Shown here piece by piece: positions 53,034-61,788 of a stretch of 64,000 nucleotides of DNA. The translations under genes were made by a program, and so were the position numbers. This DNA is from Streptomyces avermitilis MA-4680 = NBRC 14893 (lineage in GTDB: Bacteria; Actinomycetota; Actinomycetes; Streptomycetales; Streptomycetaceae). Below the pieces are notes generated by a model. That model saw only the letters and a list, made by a program, of their open reading frames with translations. It searched no databases and was not told the origin of the DNA. Location of the stretch: positions 806,001 to 870,000 of the forward strand of contig NC_003155.5 of NCBI RefSeq assembly GCF_000009765.2, in the 5' to 3' direction. The stretch's first letter is position 1. Each line of letters begins with the position of its first letter.

Positions 53034-53190
53034 TGCTGTGACCGGATAGGTTCACCGGCTGGCCTCGTGGCCTGCGGGTGTATGAGTCACCGCTGCTCCC
53101 GGGTTCGGCTGGTCGCAGGGCTCATCGACGTTGTTTTGCGTGGTTGTAATCAACTTGCTGTCGCCCCGGCGGCCGGGCAAGGTCTGGATC

Positions 53191-53688
53191 ATGCTCGGGC
53201 TGCGCACCTTGGAATCAGACGACTGGCCCCTTTGGCGGGAGTTGCGACTGGCAGCGCTTACTGACGCGCCCTATGCGTTCGGATCGACGCTGGCCGAGTG
53301 GCAAGGCTCCGGTGATCGAGAGGAACGCTGGCGTACCCGTCTGTCGATCCCTGGCGCGCGGGATCTCGTCGCGCTCCTCGACGGCCTTCCGGTGGGCATG
53401 GTCAGCGGAGTGCCGGGCGGGGAAGCAGAGAACGTGGAGTTGATCTCGTTGTGGGTCAACCCCACGGCTCGGGGCCAAGGCGTGGGTGACTACCTGATCC
53501 AGGCGGTCGAACGGTGGGGGGCGGAGCGCGGTGCCAGGACGCTGCGGTTGTCCGTGATGCCGGACAACCGCAAGGCGGTCGCGCTCTATGAGCGGCACGG
53601 TTTCACGGACACGGGTGAGTCCGGCAATCTTCTGCCCGCCGGCGTTCGCAGGGAGCGGGTCTTGGCGAAGAGCCTGGCCACCGTCTGA
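53191..53688 (+). CDS. GNAT N-acetyltransferase
   Basis: A 165-residue acetyltransferase. Motif A is 'VELISLWVNPTARGQGVGDY' and motif B 'LSVMPDNRKAVALYERHGFT'. Residues 30-40 ('LTDAPYAFGSTLAE') are typical of a common actinobacterial GNAT subgroup. The substrate is unknown. ATG at 53191 follows AAGGTCTGG. Confidence 0.87.
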   Translation: MLGLRTLESDDWPLWRELRLAALTDAPYAFGSTLAEWQGSGDREERWRTRLSIPGARDLVALLDGLPVGMVSGVPGGEAENVELISLWVNPTARGQGVGDYLIQAVERWGAERGARTLRLSVMPDNRKAVALYERHGFTDTGESGNLLPAGVRRERVLAKSLATV

Positions 53689-54133
53689 ATCTCCGCGCCG
53701 GCGCACGGCGAGGTCTCCTGGTTGGTCAGGCTACGGCGGTGTGTGGGCGTCCGCCCCAGCGGATGCCCTTCTCGCCGCGACGCGGGCGCGTTCCTTGCGC
53801 CGGCGACCAGACGTCGGGGTGGCGGGCGTGGGCGTTGCGCCAGCGCAGATGGCGGTGCAACTGGCGGGTCTGGACGGTGTGGTGGGGGTGGTTCGGGTGG
53901 GGTGGCTCGGGTTGGCCAGGGTGAACTGCCGCAGCGGACCGAAGCGCGCCCGTCCGTTGTCCGTTGTCCGTTGTCCGTTGACGATCCGGCGCTCAGCCGG
54001 CGAGTACTGGCATGCGTACTGCCGCCGGCCCGCGGCCCACCGCACCCCTTCTTCAGGAAGGCGCTGACTGCGTCGAACTCGAGCAGGCCGCCGACGGCGA
54101 TCCCGGCTGTTGTACGCGGCGTAGAGTTGCCCC
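53689..54133. other. Transposase tail, heptamer repeats and spacer
   Basis: Besides the transposase tail at 53726-53875, TCCGTTG occurs four times in tandem at 53953-53980. No other gene is supported. Confidence 0.45.
53726..53875 (-). pseudogene. Transposase C-terminal remnant
   Basis: A 49-codon frame ends in TGA at 53726 and reads 'HLRWRNAHARHPDVWSPAQG' then 'RPRRGEKGIRWGGRPHTA'. This matches a C-terminal tail (WRN.NARHPDV...EKGIRWGGRP) that I recall from Streptomyces transposases. The family is not certain. Confidence 0.45.
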
Positions 54134-54766
54134 ATGGCTCGGCCTCGACAGTTTGACGAAGAAGAGGTTGTGCGGGCTGCCCGCGATCAGTTCTGGTCTG
54201 TGGGCTACAACGGCACCTCCATCGACGACCTGAGCGCTGTAACCGGCCTGGGTCGGGGAAGTCTGTATGGAGCCTTCGAGGACAAGCACGCGCTGTTCCT
54301 GCGGGCTCTGGACAGCTACAACAGCGACGCACTGAGAGCCTGGCGCACAGCTCTGGGCGGCCCCGGACCGGCCCTGCCCATGCTGGAGCGGCATGTACGC
54401 AATGTCGCGGACGGCATCATCGGGGACGTGGAACGCCGCGGCTGCATGATGGCCAAGATCGCGGCGGAACTGTCGGCCGTCGACGAGGGCGTGGCCGAGC
54501 GAATCGCCGCGGTTGTCCGCGGGCTGCACGGCGCGCTGCGGGGCTGCATCACGCGGGCCCAAGCGGAAGGCTCTCTGGATGCTGATGCGGACCCAGACAG
54601 CCTCGCCAGCCTCCTGCTTGCCGTGCTCCGGGGACTTGAGGCCCTGGGCAAGGCGGGAGCCACTCCCGAGGTCGTCAACGGGGCTGCTGAGCAGGCCTTG
54701 GCCCTCCTTCCCCGTGTTTCGCCGGACGAGCATGCGCCGGGTACCAGGTCCTCGACTGGTGCCTGA
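54134..54766 (+). CDS. TetR/AcrR-family repressor
   Basis: A 210-residue repressor. 'MARPRQFDEEEVVRAARDQF' starts the DNA-binding domain and 'TSIDDLSAVTGLGRGSLYGA' is the helix-turn-helix. The C-terminal domain has 'RRGCMMAKIAAELSAVDEGV', a Cys-containing segment of the AcuR/YxaF-like group. It converges with the oxidoreductase genes that follow on the other strand and may control them. Confidence 0.87.
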   Translation: MARPRQFDEEEVVRAARDQFWSVGYNGTSIDDLSAVTGLGRGSLYGAFEDKHALFLRALDSYNSDALRAWRTALGGPGPALPMLERHVRNVADGIIGDVERRGCMMAKIAAELSAVDEGVAERIAAVVRGLHGALRGCITRAQAEGSLDADADPDSLASLLLAVLRGLEALGKAGATPEVVNGAAEQALALLPRVSPDEHAPGTRSSTGA

Positions 54767-55087
54767 CGTCGCTACGGCGCCACAAAACGGCTGTCGCCGG
54801 CGCGCCGCCGACCCAGCGTCACAGAGAGGGGCACAGGAACGAAGCGCCATACGGGTGCCAGATCCCTGGTATCGCGTGTCTGCGGACACGCGATGGGATG
54901 TCACTCGTCGCCGGCCGCCCTCGCCTCGGCGGCCCGATCAGGCGACGCGGACAACTCCTCCGCACCGAATGCTGCACCTGCCAGGCCCCGGCCACCCTCG
55001 GCAGCCTCTGTCCTGCCTCGCTGACAACCACTGGTGGCCCTGAAGTCGCACGACATGTGTGGCTCAGGCATCAAACGCCCGGCTTTC
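54767..55087. other. Intergenic with hairpin
   Basis: No gene is supported. ATCGCGTGTC-TGCG-GACACGCGAT (54871-54894) is a perfect 10-bp stem that may terminate the TetR transcript. Confidence 0.5.
54871..54894 (+). terminator. Hairpin after TetR gene
   Basis: A perfect 10-bp stem with a TGCG loop about 105 bases after the TetR stop. There is no T-tract. Confidence 0.5.
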
Positions 55088-55111
55088 GCCGGCAGCTTGT
55101 CGGCTGCCGGC
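55088..55111 (-). terminator. Hairpin after MDR oxidoreductase gene
   Basis: GCCGGCAGC-TTGTCG-GCTGCCGGC is a perfect 9-bp stem located 26 bases past the stop of the minus-strand oxidoreductase gene. Confidence 0.55.
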
Positions 55112-55136
55112 AGGACTCCTGTACGGGCAGCGCCGG

Positions 55137-56141
55137 CTACCAGGGGCGGACGAGGACGGTGCCGATCTTGCCGGGCCGTACCGCGTGCTCCACGGCGTTG
55201 CCCAGCTCGTCAAGGCCGTACGTTGCGGCCACGTCGAACTGGTCCTTGAGCGTGAGCGCGATCAGCTTCGCGGTGGCGACGTCGGATGCCCGTCTGTCGG
55301 CGGAGGCCTCGGACAGCCACCGGCCGATGTTCTTGCCCCGTAGCGTCAGCGACTTGTGCAGCAGCGTCGACGCATGCACCGAGATCGGCTCCTCGCCGAT
55401 CTGCCCGTAGCTGACCAGCTTCCCGCCCGGCGTCAACAGGTCCAGAAGGCTCTCCGCCAGCTTCCCGCCGATCGGGTCCAGGGCCACACTGACCGGACGG
55501 CCGCCGGCGGCTTCGCGGACCTCGTCCGCCCAGCCAGGATGCTCTGTCGCCACGACCGGCACGTCGGGGAATCGCTTGCGCAGTTCGGCGGCGCCGCGGT
55601 CGCTGCGGACGACGTTGACGAGCGCCAGGTTGTGCACCAGGGACGCGCCCGTCAGCAGCCGCCCGACCGACGAGCCCGCGGCGGTCTGCACGAGAAGACC
55701 GTCGTATCCGAAGGCCGGGTGCTCCTGCGCCTCACGGCGCAGCATCACCGTGGTGAGCGGGTTCACCAGCATCTGCGCGGCGACCTCGTCCGACAGCTCG
55801 TCCGGTACGGCGACGAGCGCGTCGGCATCCGCCACGATCCACTGGGACCAGGCCCCCGGCTGCGGGAAGACCGTTACGCGGCCGCCGACCGTGACGCCCG
55901 GCGCCACCCGTGTTCCCGGGCCGATCGCCTCCACCACGCCGGTGGCCTCCACCCCGGCGGGAACCGGCTTTGTCGCCTCCTCGGGGTAGGCCTCTACGGC
56001 CTGGAGATCACCAGGGTGCACCGGGAAGGCGGTGGTGCGGATGAGGACCTGACCGGACCCGGGCGCCGGCTCCGGCTCCTCGATGACGGTCAGGACGTTG
56101 GCCGGCGACCCGCCACGGGTGTAGACGACACGACGGTTCAT
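55137..56141 (-). CDS. MDR-family NADPH oxidoreductase (quinone/enoyl reductase type)
   Basis: A 334-residue zinc-free medium-chain reductase. 'RRVVYTRGGSPANVLTVIEE' is the opening, 'PVPAGVEATGVVEAIGPGTR' the substrate-domain loop, and 'GLLVQTAAGSSVGRLLTGAS' the nucleotide-binding region. It probably reduces quinones or activated double bonds. It is the last of three minus-strand oxidoreductase genes and follows the F420-reductase-like gene by 39 bp. Confidence 0.85.
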   Translation of the reverse strand: MNRRVVYTRGGSPANVLTVIEEPEPAPGSGQVLIRTTAFPVHPGDLQAVEAYPEEATKPVPAGVEATGVVEAIGPGTRVAPGVTVGGRVTVFPQPGAWSQWIVADADALVAVPDELSDEVAAQMLVNPLTTVMLRREAQEHPAFGYDGLLVQTAAGSSVGRLLTGASLVHNLALVNVVRSDRGAAELRKRFPDVPVVATEHPGWADEVREAAGGRPVSVALDPIGGKLAESLLDLLTPGGKLVSYGQIGEEPISVHASTLLHKSLTLRGKNIGRWLSEASADRRASDVATAKLIALTLKDQFDVAATYGLDELGNAVEHAVRPGKIGTVLVRPW

Positions 56142-56180
56142 GATGCTCCTCCTGCGCGCTGGAGTGTGGGAGCCGGGGCG

Positions 56181-56798
56181 TCAGCCGACGTCCTGCAGCA
56201 GCAGGTGCTTTGCACTGAGCGCACCGTCCAGCTGCATCAGCCGCCCGCCGTCCCGCAGACCGCCAAGGTCCAGGGCGGCGAATCCGAATTCGTCCAGCAA
56301 GCCGGCCACGGCCGTCTTCGCGTCGGCGTCGTCGCCCGCGTAGAAGGCCACCTGTCGGCCCTCGGCATGCCGCGGGTCCGCGGCGATGAACGTGGCGAAC
56401 AGGGTGTTGAGAGCCTTCACGAGCCGGGCGCCGGGAAGGTGGCGGGCAACCCACTCGCTGCCCGTGAGGTCACCGACGTCGTACCGTCCCCGCCAGGGGT
56501 TGGCCGCCGCGAACTGATTCGTCGTGTCGACGACGATCTTCCCGGCCCAAGTGGTGAGGCCTGTCAGTTCCGGCACGGCGAAGAACGGCACCGAGAGGAA
56601 GACGAGCTCCGGCTGCACCGCCTCCTCGGCCGTTACCGCACGGGCCTTCGGCCCCAGCCTGCCCACGAGGGCTTCGAGAGTCCTGGGACCCCGGCTGTTG
56701 CCGATGAGTACCTCATGACCGTGGCGGACGGCCTTGTCGGCGACCGCCTGTCCCACCTCTCCTGCGCCGAGTACGCCAATGGTGCCGTGTGTGCTCAT
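56181..56798 (-). CDS. NAD(P)-binding oxidoreductase, F420-reductase-like
   Basis: A 205-residue protein with the fold of F420H2:NADP oxidoreductase. 'IGVLGAGEVGQAVADKAVRH' binds the dinucleotide, 'LIGNSRGPRTLEAL' is the NADP-phosphate loop, and 'ALNTLFATFIAADP' the conserved active-site segment. Whether it uses F420 is unknown. The ATG at 56798 follows AAGGAAGAG. A C-terminal remnant of the same family is at 11020-11190. Confidence 0.83.
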   Translation of the reverse strand: MSTHGTIGVLGAGEVGQAVADKAVRHGHEVLIGNSRGPRTLEALVGRLGPKARAVTAEEAVQPELVFLSVPFFAVPELTGLTTWAGKIVVDTTNQFAAANPWRGRYDVGDLTGSEWVARHLPGARLVKALNTLFATFIAADPRHAEGRQVAFYAGDDADAKTAVAGLLDEFGFAALDLGGLRDGGRLMQLDGALSAKHLLLQDVG

Positions 56799-56994
56799 GG
56801 TGCTCTTCCTTGATCGTGTGCAGAGACCGCGCGGGCTGCCCGGCATTGGCTCGTGCAGCCGACCCGGCCTGCAGAGGGGACCGTGCGCCTCCGCCTGTCA
56901 AGTGATCCACCGCCTCCACCCTTGCTCTCGCCGGTGGCGGGAGTCTTCGGCGATTCCATTTCCTGGGGCCTTCGGTGCTGTGCCGTGACGACGC

Positions 56995-57969
56995 CTACTC
57001 GCGGTGCGGGTTGAAGTCCAGCAGGACCTTGCCGTTTTTCTGCAGGTACGCGAGGGCCTCGGCGAAGTCCTTGGCCTGGTGGACGGGGGCGGAGGGCAAC
57101 GTGAGCTTTCCCGCCGCGACCAGCCGCGCCGACTCCGCGCCGATGTCCGGATGACGGGGCAGGTACTCGTCCTGGTACATCCAGAACTTTGTTGTGGTGA
57201 TGTTCTTCGCCCTCAGCACGTTACGGTCGGGCGTGAAGGGCTCGCCGCTCATGTAGCCGTAGATGAGCAGCAGGGCGCCGTCGGTCAGCACGTCCAGCAG
57301 GAGCGAGGTGGCCTTTCCACTGACGCCGTCCAACCCCAGCAGCACGGGATCGTCGCCGATGGCCGCACGCACGCGCACGGCCACGTCTGGGGAGTCGATC
57401 AGCACGATGTCGGCGCCGAGTGCCTCGAGTTCGGTGACGAGCTCCTCGCGGCGCACGATATTGATCGTGCGAAGCCCGCGCTCCTTGGCGAAGGCGATGA
57501 CGGACCGACCGACCCCGCTGTTCGCCGCGTTCTGCACCACCCAAGAGCCGGCCGGAAGGTCACGCGACTCCACCAGCAGGCCTGCGGTAGTGGGGTTGAT
57601 GGTGAGCATCGCCGCCTGTTCGAGGCTGATGGCCCGGTCCACGGCGGTCAGCTTCGCGGCCTCCGCCAGGACCTGTTCGGACCAGGCGAAGGTGCCGAAG
57701 GGAAGCAGGACCGTATCGCCGGGGCGGATGCGGGTGACGCCCGGTCCGACCGCCAGGACCGTGCCGGCTCCCTCGTTGCCGATGACACTCGGCAGTTCGG
57801 GGCGGACCGGATAGACGCCCCTCGCCAGGAGCAGGTCGTGGTGGTCGAGCGGGGCGTACTCAACCTGGATCAGCGCCTGCCCGGCGGCAGGAGCCGGAGG
57901 CTCGGGAACGTCCACGACCTTCAGACTCTGCTCCGGCTCGCCGAACTGCGTGAGGTGAATGGCGAGCAT
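56995..57969 (-). CDS. Zinc-free MDR dehydrogenase (trans-2-enoyl reductase-like)
   Basis: A 324-residue medium-chain reductase. 'VEYAPLDHHDLLLARGVYPV' and 'LPSVIGNEGAGTVLAVGPGV' are the substrate-domain segments, and 'WVVQNAANSGVGRSVIAFAK' with 'LGLDGVSGKATSLLLDVLTD' resembles mitochondrial-type 2-enoyl thioester reductases. The ATG at 57969 is 9 bases after AAGGAG and is preferred over the ATG at 57978, which abuts that site. The gene stands 196 bp upstream of the F420-reductase-like gene. Confidence 0.85.
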   Translation of the reverse strand: MLAIHLTQFGEPEQSLKVVDVPEPPAPAAGQALIQVEYAPLDHHDLLLARGVYPVRPELPSVIGNEGAGTVLAVGPGVTRIRPGDTVLLPFGTFAWSEQVLAEAAKLTAVDRAISLEQAAMLTINPTTAGLLVESRDLPAGSWVVQNAANSGVGRSVIAFAKERGLRTINIVRREELVTELEALGADIVLIDSPDVAVRVRAAIGDDPVLLGLDGVSGKATSLLLDVLTDGALLLIYGYMSGEPFTPDRNVLRAKNITTTKFWMYQDEYLPRHPDIGAESARLVAAGKLTLPSAPVHQAKDFAEALAYLQKNGKVLLDFNPHRE

Positions 57970-58551
57970 GGAACTCATCTCCTTGCAGTAAGTGCGGACG
58001 CAGAACGAGGCGCGAGGCGTCCTCGGCTCCGCGCCGCAGGCCCTTGCCGTTGGAGAGTCCCGGGGCGCGGGTCCGCATCGGGCCCCTGAAGTGACCGCCC
58101 AGTGCTCGGAGCCAAAGCCGAGGGAGCGAGCACGGCAGCCGCGGCGAAACCGAGCACCACGTGCCACGCATGCTGGAGCAGAGCCAGGCCGGCCACCCCG
58201 GAGGCGTTGCCGAACAGGCGACGAGCATGCGGGCTGCCCAGCACCGGCTCGTCCAGCGACCGGCGGCGTGTTCAACCTGCCGAGTGCTGCAAGGCAGTCT
58301 GCGCGCCTCCGCCCCTCAAATGATCCACAGCCATCCGGTGACACTCTCGGCAACGGGAGTCACAGCACTTCCGCCCCGAGGAACTGCTACACATATCCGG
58401 TTTTGTACCTACCAGTAAATAACTCGGATCCGGAGTACGCAACCGCGGATCCTTGTGACGAGCCGCCGGCTCTCCGAGCATCGCGAAGACCTGTTCGACA
58501 TAGTCTCGCCTGGGAATATCTCTCACCTCTCCGGCCGGCCCCGGAGCGAGG
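57970..58551. other. Intergenic, no supported gene
   Basis: It contains a 28-base segment at 58301-58328 that matches 56883-56910 at about 24 positions, both upstream of minus-strand oxidoreductase genes. An AT-rich patch around 58390-58425 is a plausible promoter region. Confidence 0.45.
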
Positions 58552-58953
58552 TCACATCACGGCGTCGGTCTGAAGCGGGCCCGCAGTGATGCGGAGCGTC
58601 CGGATACGGACCGGCTCTTCCCGGTCGAGGTAGAAGATGTGCGTGAACGGGGCGCGCACCACCTTGTCCGGTTCGCTCTTCCTGGCCATGGTCGCCTCGC
58701 CGCGCAGCAGGCGGACGCCGTCGTCCGCGGTCCAGAACTCCAAGACCTCATGGGTGATGATCAGCGGCGCGTCGATCTTGACGAAGAACGCTTTGATGGC
58801 CTCGGCGCCGTGGATGTGCGCGGTGCCGAAGAACATGTCGGTGTTCTCGGTCAGGGGCGCGAAGCCCTCACCGAACTCCAGGGTGTCGATGGCGTCCATG
58901 AACTTCAGGACCCAGCTGGGCACGGCCGTCGCTTGTGCGGTGTCGTCTGTCAT
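58552..58953 (-). CDS. SnoaL/NTF2-like protein
   Basis: A 133-residue cone-fold protein. 'WVLKFMDAIDTLEFGEGFAP' and 'DMFFGTAHIHGAEAIKAFFV' are typical of polyketide-cyclase-like SnoaL proteins, and 'FTHIFYLDREEPVRIRTLRI' gives the last strands. Reaction unknown; it may act on the same small molecules as the neighbouring reductases. The ATG at 58953 overlaps the end of a broken hydrolase gene by a few bases' spacing. Confidence 0.78.
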   Translation of the reverse strand: MTDDTAQATAVPSWVLKFMDAIDTLEFGEGFAPLTENTDMFFGTAHIHGAEAIKAFFVKIDAPLIITHEVLEFWTADDGVRLLRGEATMARKSEPDKVVRAPFTHIFYLDREEPVRIRTLRITAGPLQTDAVM

Positions 58954-58969
58954 GGTGGTGGCCTTCCGA

Positions 58970-59257
58970 TCAGGCTGCGGCAGGCAGGGCGGCAAGGAAG
59001 GCGTCGATCTCGGCGTTGACACCTTCGGGGTTCGTGCGGGCGGCGAGGTGGGCGGTGTGCTGGAGCAGCCGCAAGGTACTGCCCTCGATGGCGTCGGTCA
59101 TCTTCCGCACCACGTGCACGGGGAACTGGCTGTCCTCCTCGCCGGCGGTGTTCAGGACGGGCATGTCCCTCATGCTGTTCAGGCGGCGGCGCTCGTCCTT
59201 GCGGCCGATGAGGATGCCGCGCAGCGCCCACGCGACCGACTTGCCAGTGCGTGGCCA
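58970..59257 (-). pseudogene. Alpha/beta hydrolase, C-terminal remnant
   Basis: The frame 'ALRGILIGRKDERRRLNSMR', 'MPVLNTAGEEDSQFPVHVVR' and 'LRLLQHTAHLAARTNPEGVN' is the C-terminal half of an alpha/beta hydrolase, including the 'GEEDSQFP' acid turn and the catalytic His in 'QHTAHLAA'. The nucleophile half is missing. Confidence 0.65.
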
Positions 59258-59313
59258 TGGTCAGTCCTCTCCGCGACCCCCGGGGAGACGTTCGGGATTC
59301 CTAGCAGCGTCCC

Positions 59314-59330
59314 AGTAGCGTAACGCTACT
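59314..59330. promoter_or_regulatory. Perfect palindrome AGTAGCGT-A-ACGCTACT
   Basis: A 17-base palindrome lies upstream of the broken hydrolase and the SnoaL-like gene, followed by CTAGTTTCAAATCG. A related sequence, CTAGTTTTGAATCAG, occurs upstream of the HxlR gene at 59902, so both may bind the HxlR protein. Confidence 0.5.
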
Positions 59331-59371
59331 AGTTTCAAATCGCTACTACGCCGTGCCTCAGGCCGAAGCGG

Positions 59372-59893
59372 TCAACGGCGTCCCGAACCGGGGTCGCCCG
59401 GCGCCGCGGAGGCCGCTCCCCTCCCGCCCGTCCCCTGGTCACCGCCCTCCTCGGCGGACACCGGCCGCAGCGTCGAGGCCTCCACCGGCTGGTGACAGCT
59501 GCTGCACGCGAGATACGGATTGGTCGGGTTGCCGCACACTGTGTGCATCAGTGGGTGATGTGTGATGTCACCGCCGGTCGCATGGGTCTCGGCCCAACGC
59601 GTGATGGCCGCGATGGCGGGAACGACGAGTTCGCGGGCGCTGTCGGTGAGCTCGTACTCGTACCACGGCTTGTCCGAGCGGTAGGCGCGCTTGGTGAGCA
59701 GGCCCAGCTCGGTCAGGCTGTTGAGCCGCGCAGTGAGGATGTTCGCCGAGATGCCCAGGGCTCGCTTGATTTCGCCGAACCGGCCGACACCGAAGAACAC
59801 CTCCCGCAGGATCTGGTAGTTCCAGCGCTCGGAGATCGCGGCCAGGAACTCCTGCCCGTGCTGGAAGGTGACGTGACTCCTGCGGTCGGACAC
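59372..59893 (-). CDS. HxlR-family transcriptional regulator
   Basis: A 173-residue winged-helix regulator, longer than usual. 'LAAISERWNYQILREVFFGV' and 'RFGEIKRALGISANILTARL' form the DNA-binding domain. A C-terminal extension has 'GNPTNPYLACSSCHQPVEAS' with a CxxC pair that may bind metal or sense redox state, then a Gly/Ala-rich tail. The start ATG is at 59893. Confidence 0.83.
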   Translation of the reverse strand: MSDRRSHVTFQHGQEFLAAISERWNYQILREVFFGVGRFGEIKRALGISANILTARLNSLTELGLLTKRAYRSDKPWYEYELTDSARELVVPAIAAITRWAETHATGGDITHHPLMHTVCGNPTNPYLACSSCHQPVEASTLRPVSAEEGGDQGTGGRGAASAAPGDPGSGRR

Positions 59894-59901
59894 GGCTTCT
59901 C

Positions 59902-60201
59902 CTAGTTTTGAATCAGAAGTAGTTCTGAAACGTTACTAGTAACCCTTGTCCGGGGCAGCCACGCCTGAGGGGTCGCGAAGACAGGCGAGAGCCGGTAGGC
60001 GTCCCCGTGCGTGATCACGCGGCCGGCGGTGGGATGCGGGAAGTGGGTGCCCAGCACCAGGGTGTCGGTGTCGGCGAGCGAGCCGAGCAGCTTGCGGCGC
60101 GAGGCCTCGGACCGCTCCGGGTGGATGTCGACGCAAGAGCCGATGGAGGGGTGGGCGAGCTGGACCGGGTGATGGATGCAGTCTCCGGTGATCAGCGCCG
60201 T
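59902..60201 (-). pseudogene. MBL-fold metallo-hydrolase, C-terminal remnant
   Basis: The frame begins inside the fold ('TALITGDCIHHPVQLAHPSI') and continues 'LLGSLADTDTLVLGTHFPHP' and 'TAGRVITHGDAYRLSP', matching the C-terminal third of MBL hydrolases with the 'GTHFPHPTAG' metal-ligand loop. The N-terminal two thirds are gone. Its last codons overlap the HxlR promoter region. Confidence 0.65.
59932..59943. promoter_or_regulatory. Palindrome GTTACTAGTAAC upstream of HxlR gene
   Basis: A perfect 12-base palindrome 39 bp before the HxlR start, preceded by GTTTTGAATCAG and GTTCTGAAAC half-sites. A likely autoregulatory operator. Confidence 0.5.
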
Positions 60202-60212
60202 CTCTCTTTGGT

Positions 60213-60318
60213 GAGGAAAAGGCCCAATGGTGGGACCGCGCGGACGCCCCCTACCCGGACTTCGTCGACCACCGCGCCGGGACCGACCGCAACATCGCGC
60301 TCTACATCCTCGAACCGG
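60213..60318 (+). pseudogene. Deazaflavin-dependent nitroreductase-like remnant
   Basis: 'EKAQWWDRADAPYPDFVDHR' and 'TDRNIALYILEP' match the C-terminal end of the F420-dependent nitroreductase (DUF385-like) family. Both sides are cut: the MBL remnant on the left and an IS5 remnant on the right. Confidence 0.5.
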
Positions 60319-60660
60319 GGGTGCCGTCCACGATGAGCACCGTGTCCTTCGCGAAGCGGCGCCGGGGTTGTAGTGCTGGCAGCGGACCGAGGTGCTTCAT
60401 GATGCGGTCGACCGCGGACTTCGAGATGCCGCACAGCAGGGCGAGCTGGCGGATCGTCAAGTTCGTGCTCCAGTACGCCGTGACCATCAGCATGCGGTCG
60501 TCCAGTGACAACTCCAGGGCCGGCCTCGGTGGACAGTATCGACGCCCGCGCGACGCAGTACCGTCACCGGTTCGCGAACTGGCGGGGACTCAGCCCGGTG
60601 AACGGGGCTGTCCAAGACGGCTCCGACGCCGTGATCACACCAGTCACAGCGAGATCATTC
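60319..60660 (-). pseudogene. IS5-family transposase, N-terminal remnant
   Basis: 'RMLMVTAYWSTNLTIRQLAL' and 'LCGISKSAVDRIMKHLGPLP' and 'DTVLIVDGTP' are the N-terminal half of the same transposase type as at 33490-34273. The frame is lost upstream near 60510, and the 3' part beyond the first catalytic Asp is missing. Confidence 0.75.
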
Positions 60661-61341
60661 CACTGCCGCTGATCCCCTCGGCTCGTGAGGGCGGGTTCCG
60701 GAAGTGACGGCGAGGATGTCGCGGATCGCTTCGCGCAGGCTTCCGAAGTGGCGGTGCACGCCGTCCACCGCGACGGGTGCGTTGACCCCCCACACCGTCA
60801 TCCCGGCACGCAGTGCGGACCGCACACCGGAGGGTGCGTCCTCGATGACCAGACAGTCCTGCGGGTCGGCACCGAGCCGCTTGGCAGCCAGTAGATAAGG
60901 GACAGGCGAGGGCTTGCCCTCCTCGACGGAGGCGGCATCAACGATGATGCTCGGGACCGGCAAGCCGGTCCGGGCGAAGCGGCCGCGCACCCGGTGCTCG
61001 TAATTCGACGTCACCAGCGCCCAAGACTCCGGCGGCAGAGCGTCCAGCAGCTCGGAAGCACCGTCGAAGGCCGCATACACGCCGGACCGGACGTCCTCGT
61101 CCTCGAGTTCATGCAGCGCGGCCAGGCACTCCTGCGGGTCACGGTCCGGAGCGACCTGCGCGAAGGTCTCCATCGGCCTTGTCCGCAAGGCCACTTGGTA
61201 GACCTCACCGGGGTCGAGTCCGTATCGCTCCGCCCACACCCTCCAAACCCGGCGCTGGTTGTCCACAGCATCGATCAACGTGCCATCGACATCGAACAGG
61301 ACATACTTCTTGGCTCCAGGCTGAGCAGGTTCACCAATCAC
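60655..61341 (-). CDS. HAD-superfamily phosphatase (PGP/beta-PGM-like)
   Basis: A 228-residue hydrolase. Motif I is 'YVLFDVDGTLIDAVD', motif II 'WALVTSNYEH', motif III 'EEGKPSPVPYLLAAKRLGAD' and motif IV 'CLVIEDAPSGVRSALRAGMT', with a helical cap between I and II. It dephosphorylates a small metabolite such as a sugar phosphate. The start is a GTG at 61341. It stands alone; its 3' end just overlaps the edge of the IS5 remnant. Confidence 0.88.
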   Translation of the reverse strand: MIGEPAQPGAKKYVLFDVDGTLIDAVDNQRRVWRVWAERYGLDPGEVYQVALRTRPMETFAQVAPDRDPQECLAALHELEDEDVRSGVYAAFDGASELLDALPPESWALVTSNYEHRVRGRFARTGLPVPSIIVDAASVEEGKPSPVPYLLAAKRLGADPQDCLVIEDAPSGVRSALRAGMTVWGVNAPVAVDGVHRHFGSLREAIRDILAVTSGTRPHEPRGSAAVE

Positions 61342-61651
61342 ACCCTGATCCTGCCATCAGGCCCCGAGCAGGCAGTCTGCGGGACAGCCGGGCAAGTCGA
61401 TGGAGCGGCCGCGCGCCTTGCTGAGCCTAGGTCCAGGCGGTCCACTTGTGCCATCGGGTCTGACTCCTACGTGAAGTCACACCTGATGCATGGCACTCCT
61501 CACACCACCGGCGATCAGTCTTGCTCGTCACACTGGATGCGGTCGCGGAACTATCGCGTGGGTCGGGTCCATCCAGGGTCCCTGCCGGTCACGGCCAGTG
61601 CCCGGTCGGACAGGGGCTCATCGGCCCCTTGCGGCACCTCACCGGCGGTTC
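61342..61651. other. No supported gene
   Basis: Degenerate sequence that leads into an oxidoreductase tail on the plus strand. No reading frame is convincing. Confidence 0.4.
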
Positions 61652-61753
61652 CCCCTCGAGGCCATCGCGTAGGCCCACCGCTACCTGGAAGCCGGCGGCC
61701 AGGTCGGCAAGATCGTCATCTCGGTCACGCCCGAGGCCGGAACGTCCTCGTGA
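61652..61753 (+). pseudogene. Zinc-binding dehydrogenase tail with an in-frame amber codon
   Basis: 'PLEAIA', TAG, then 'AHRYLEAGGQVGKIVISVTP' is the usual C terminus of MDR dehydrogenases, where the codon at 61670-61672 would normally encode Glu (one change from GAG to TAG). Only 33 codons remain. Confidence 0.5.
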
Positions 61754-61788
61754 CGTTCGACGCTTTCCCAAGAGAGGTAACCCGGCAA

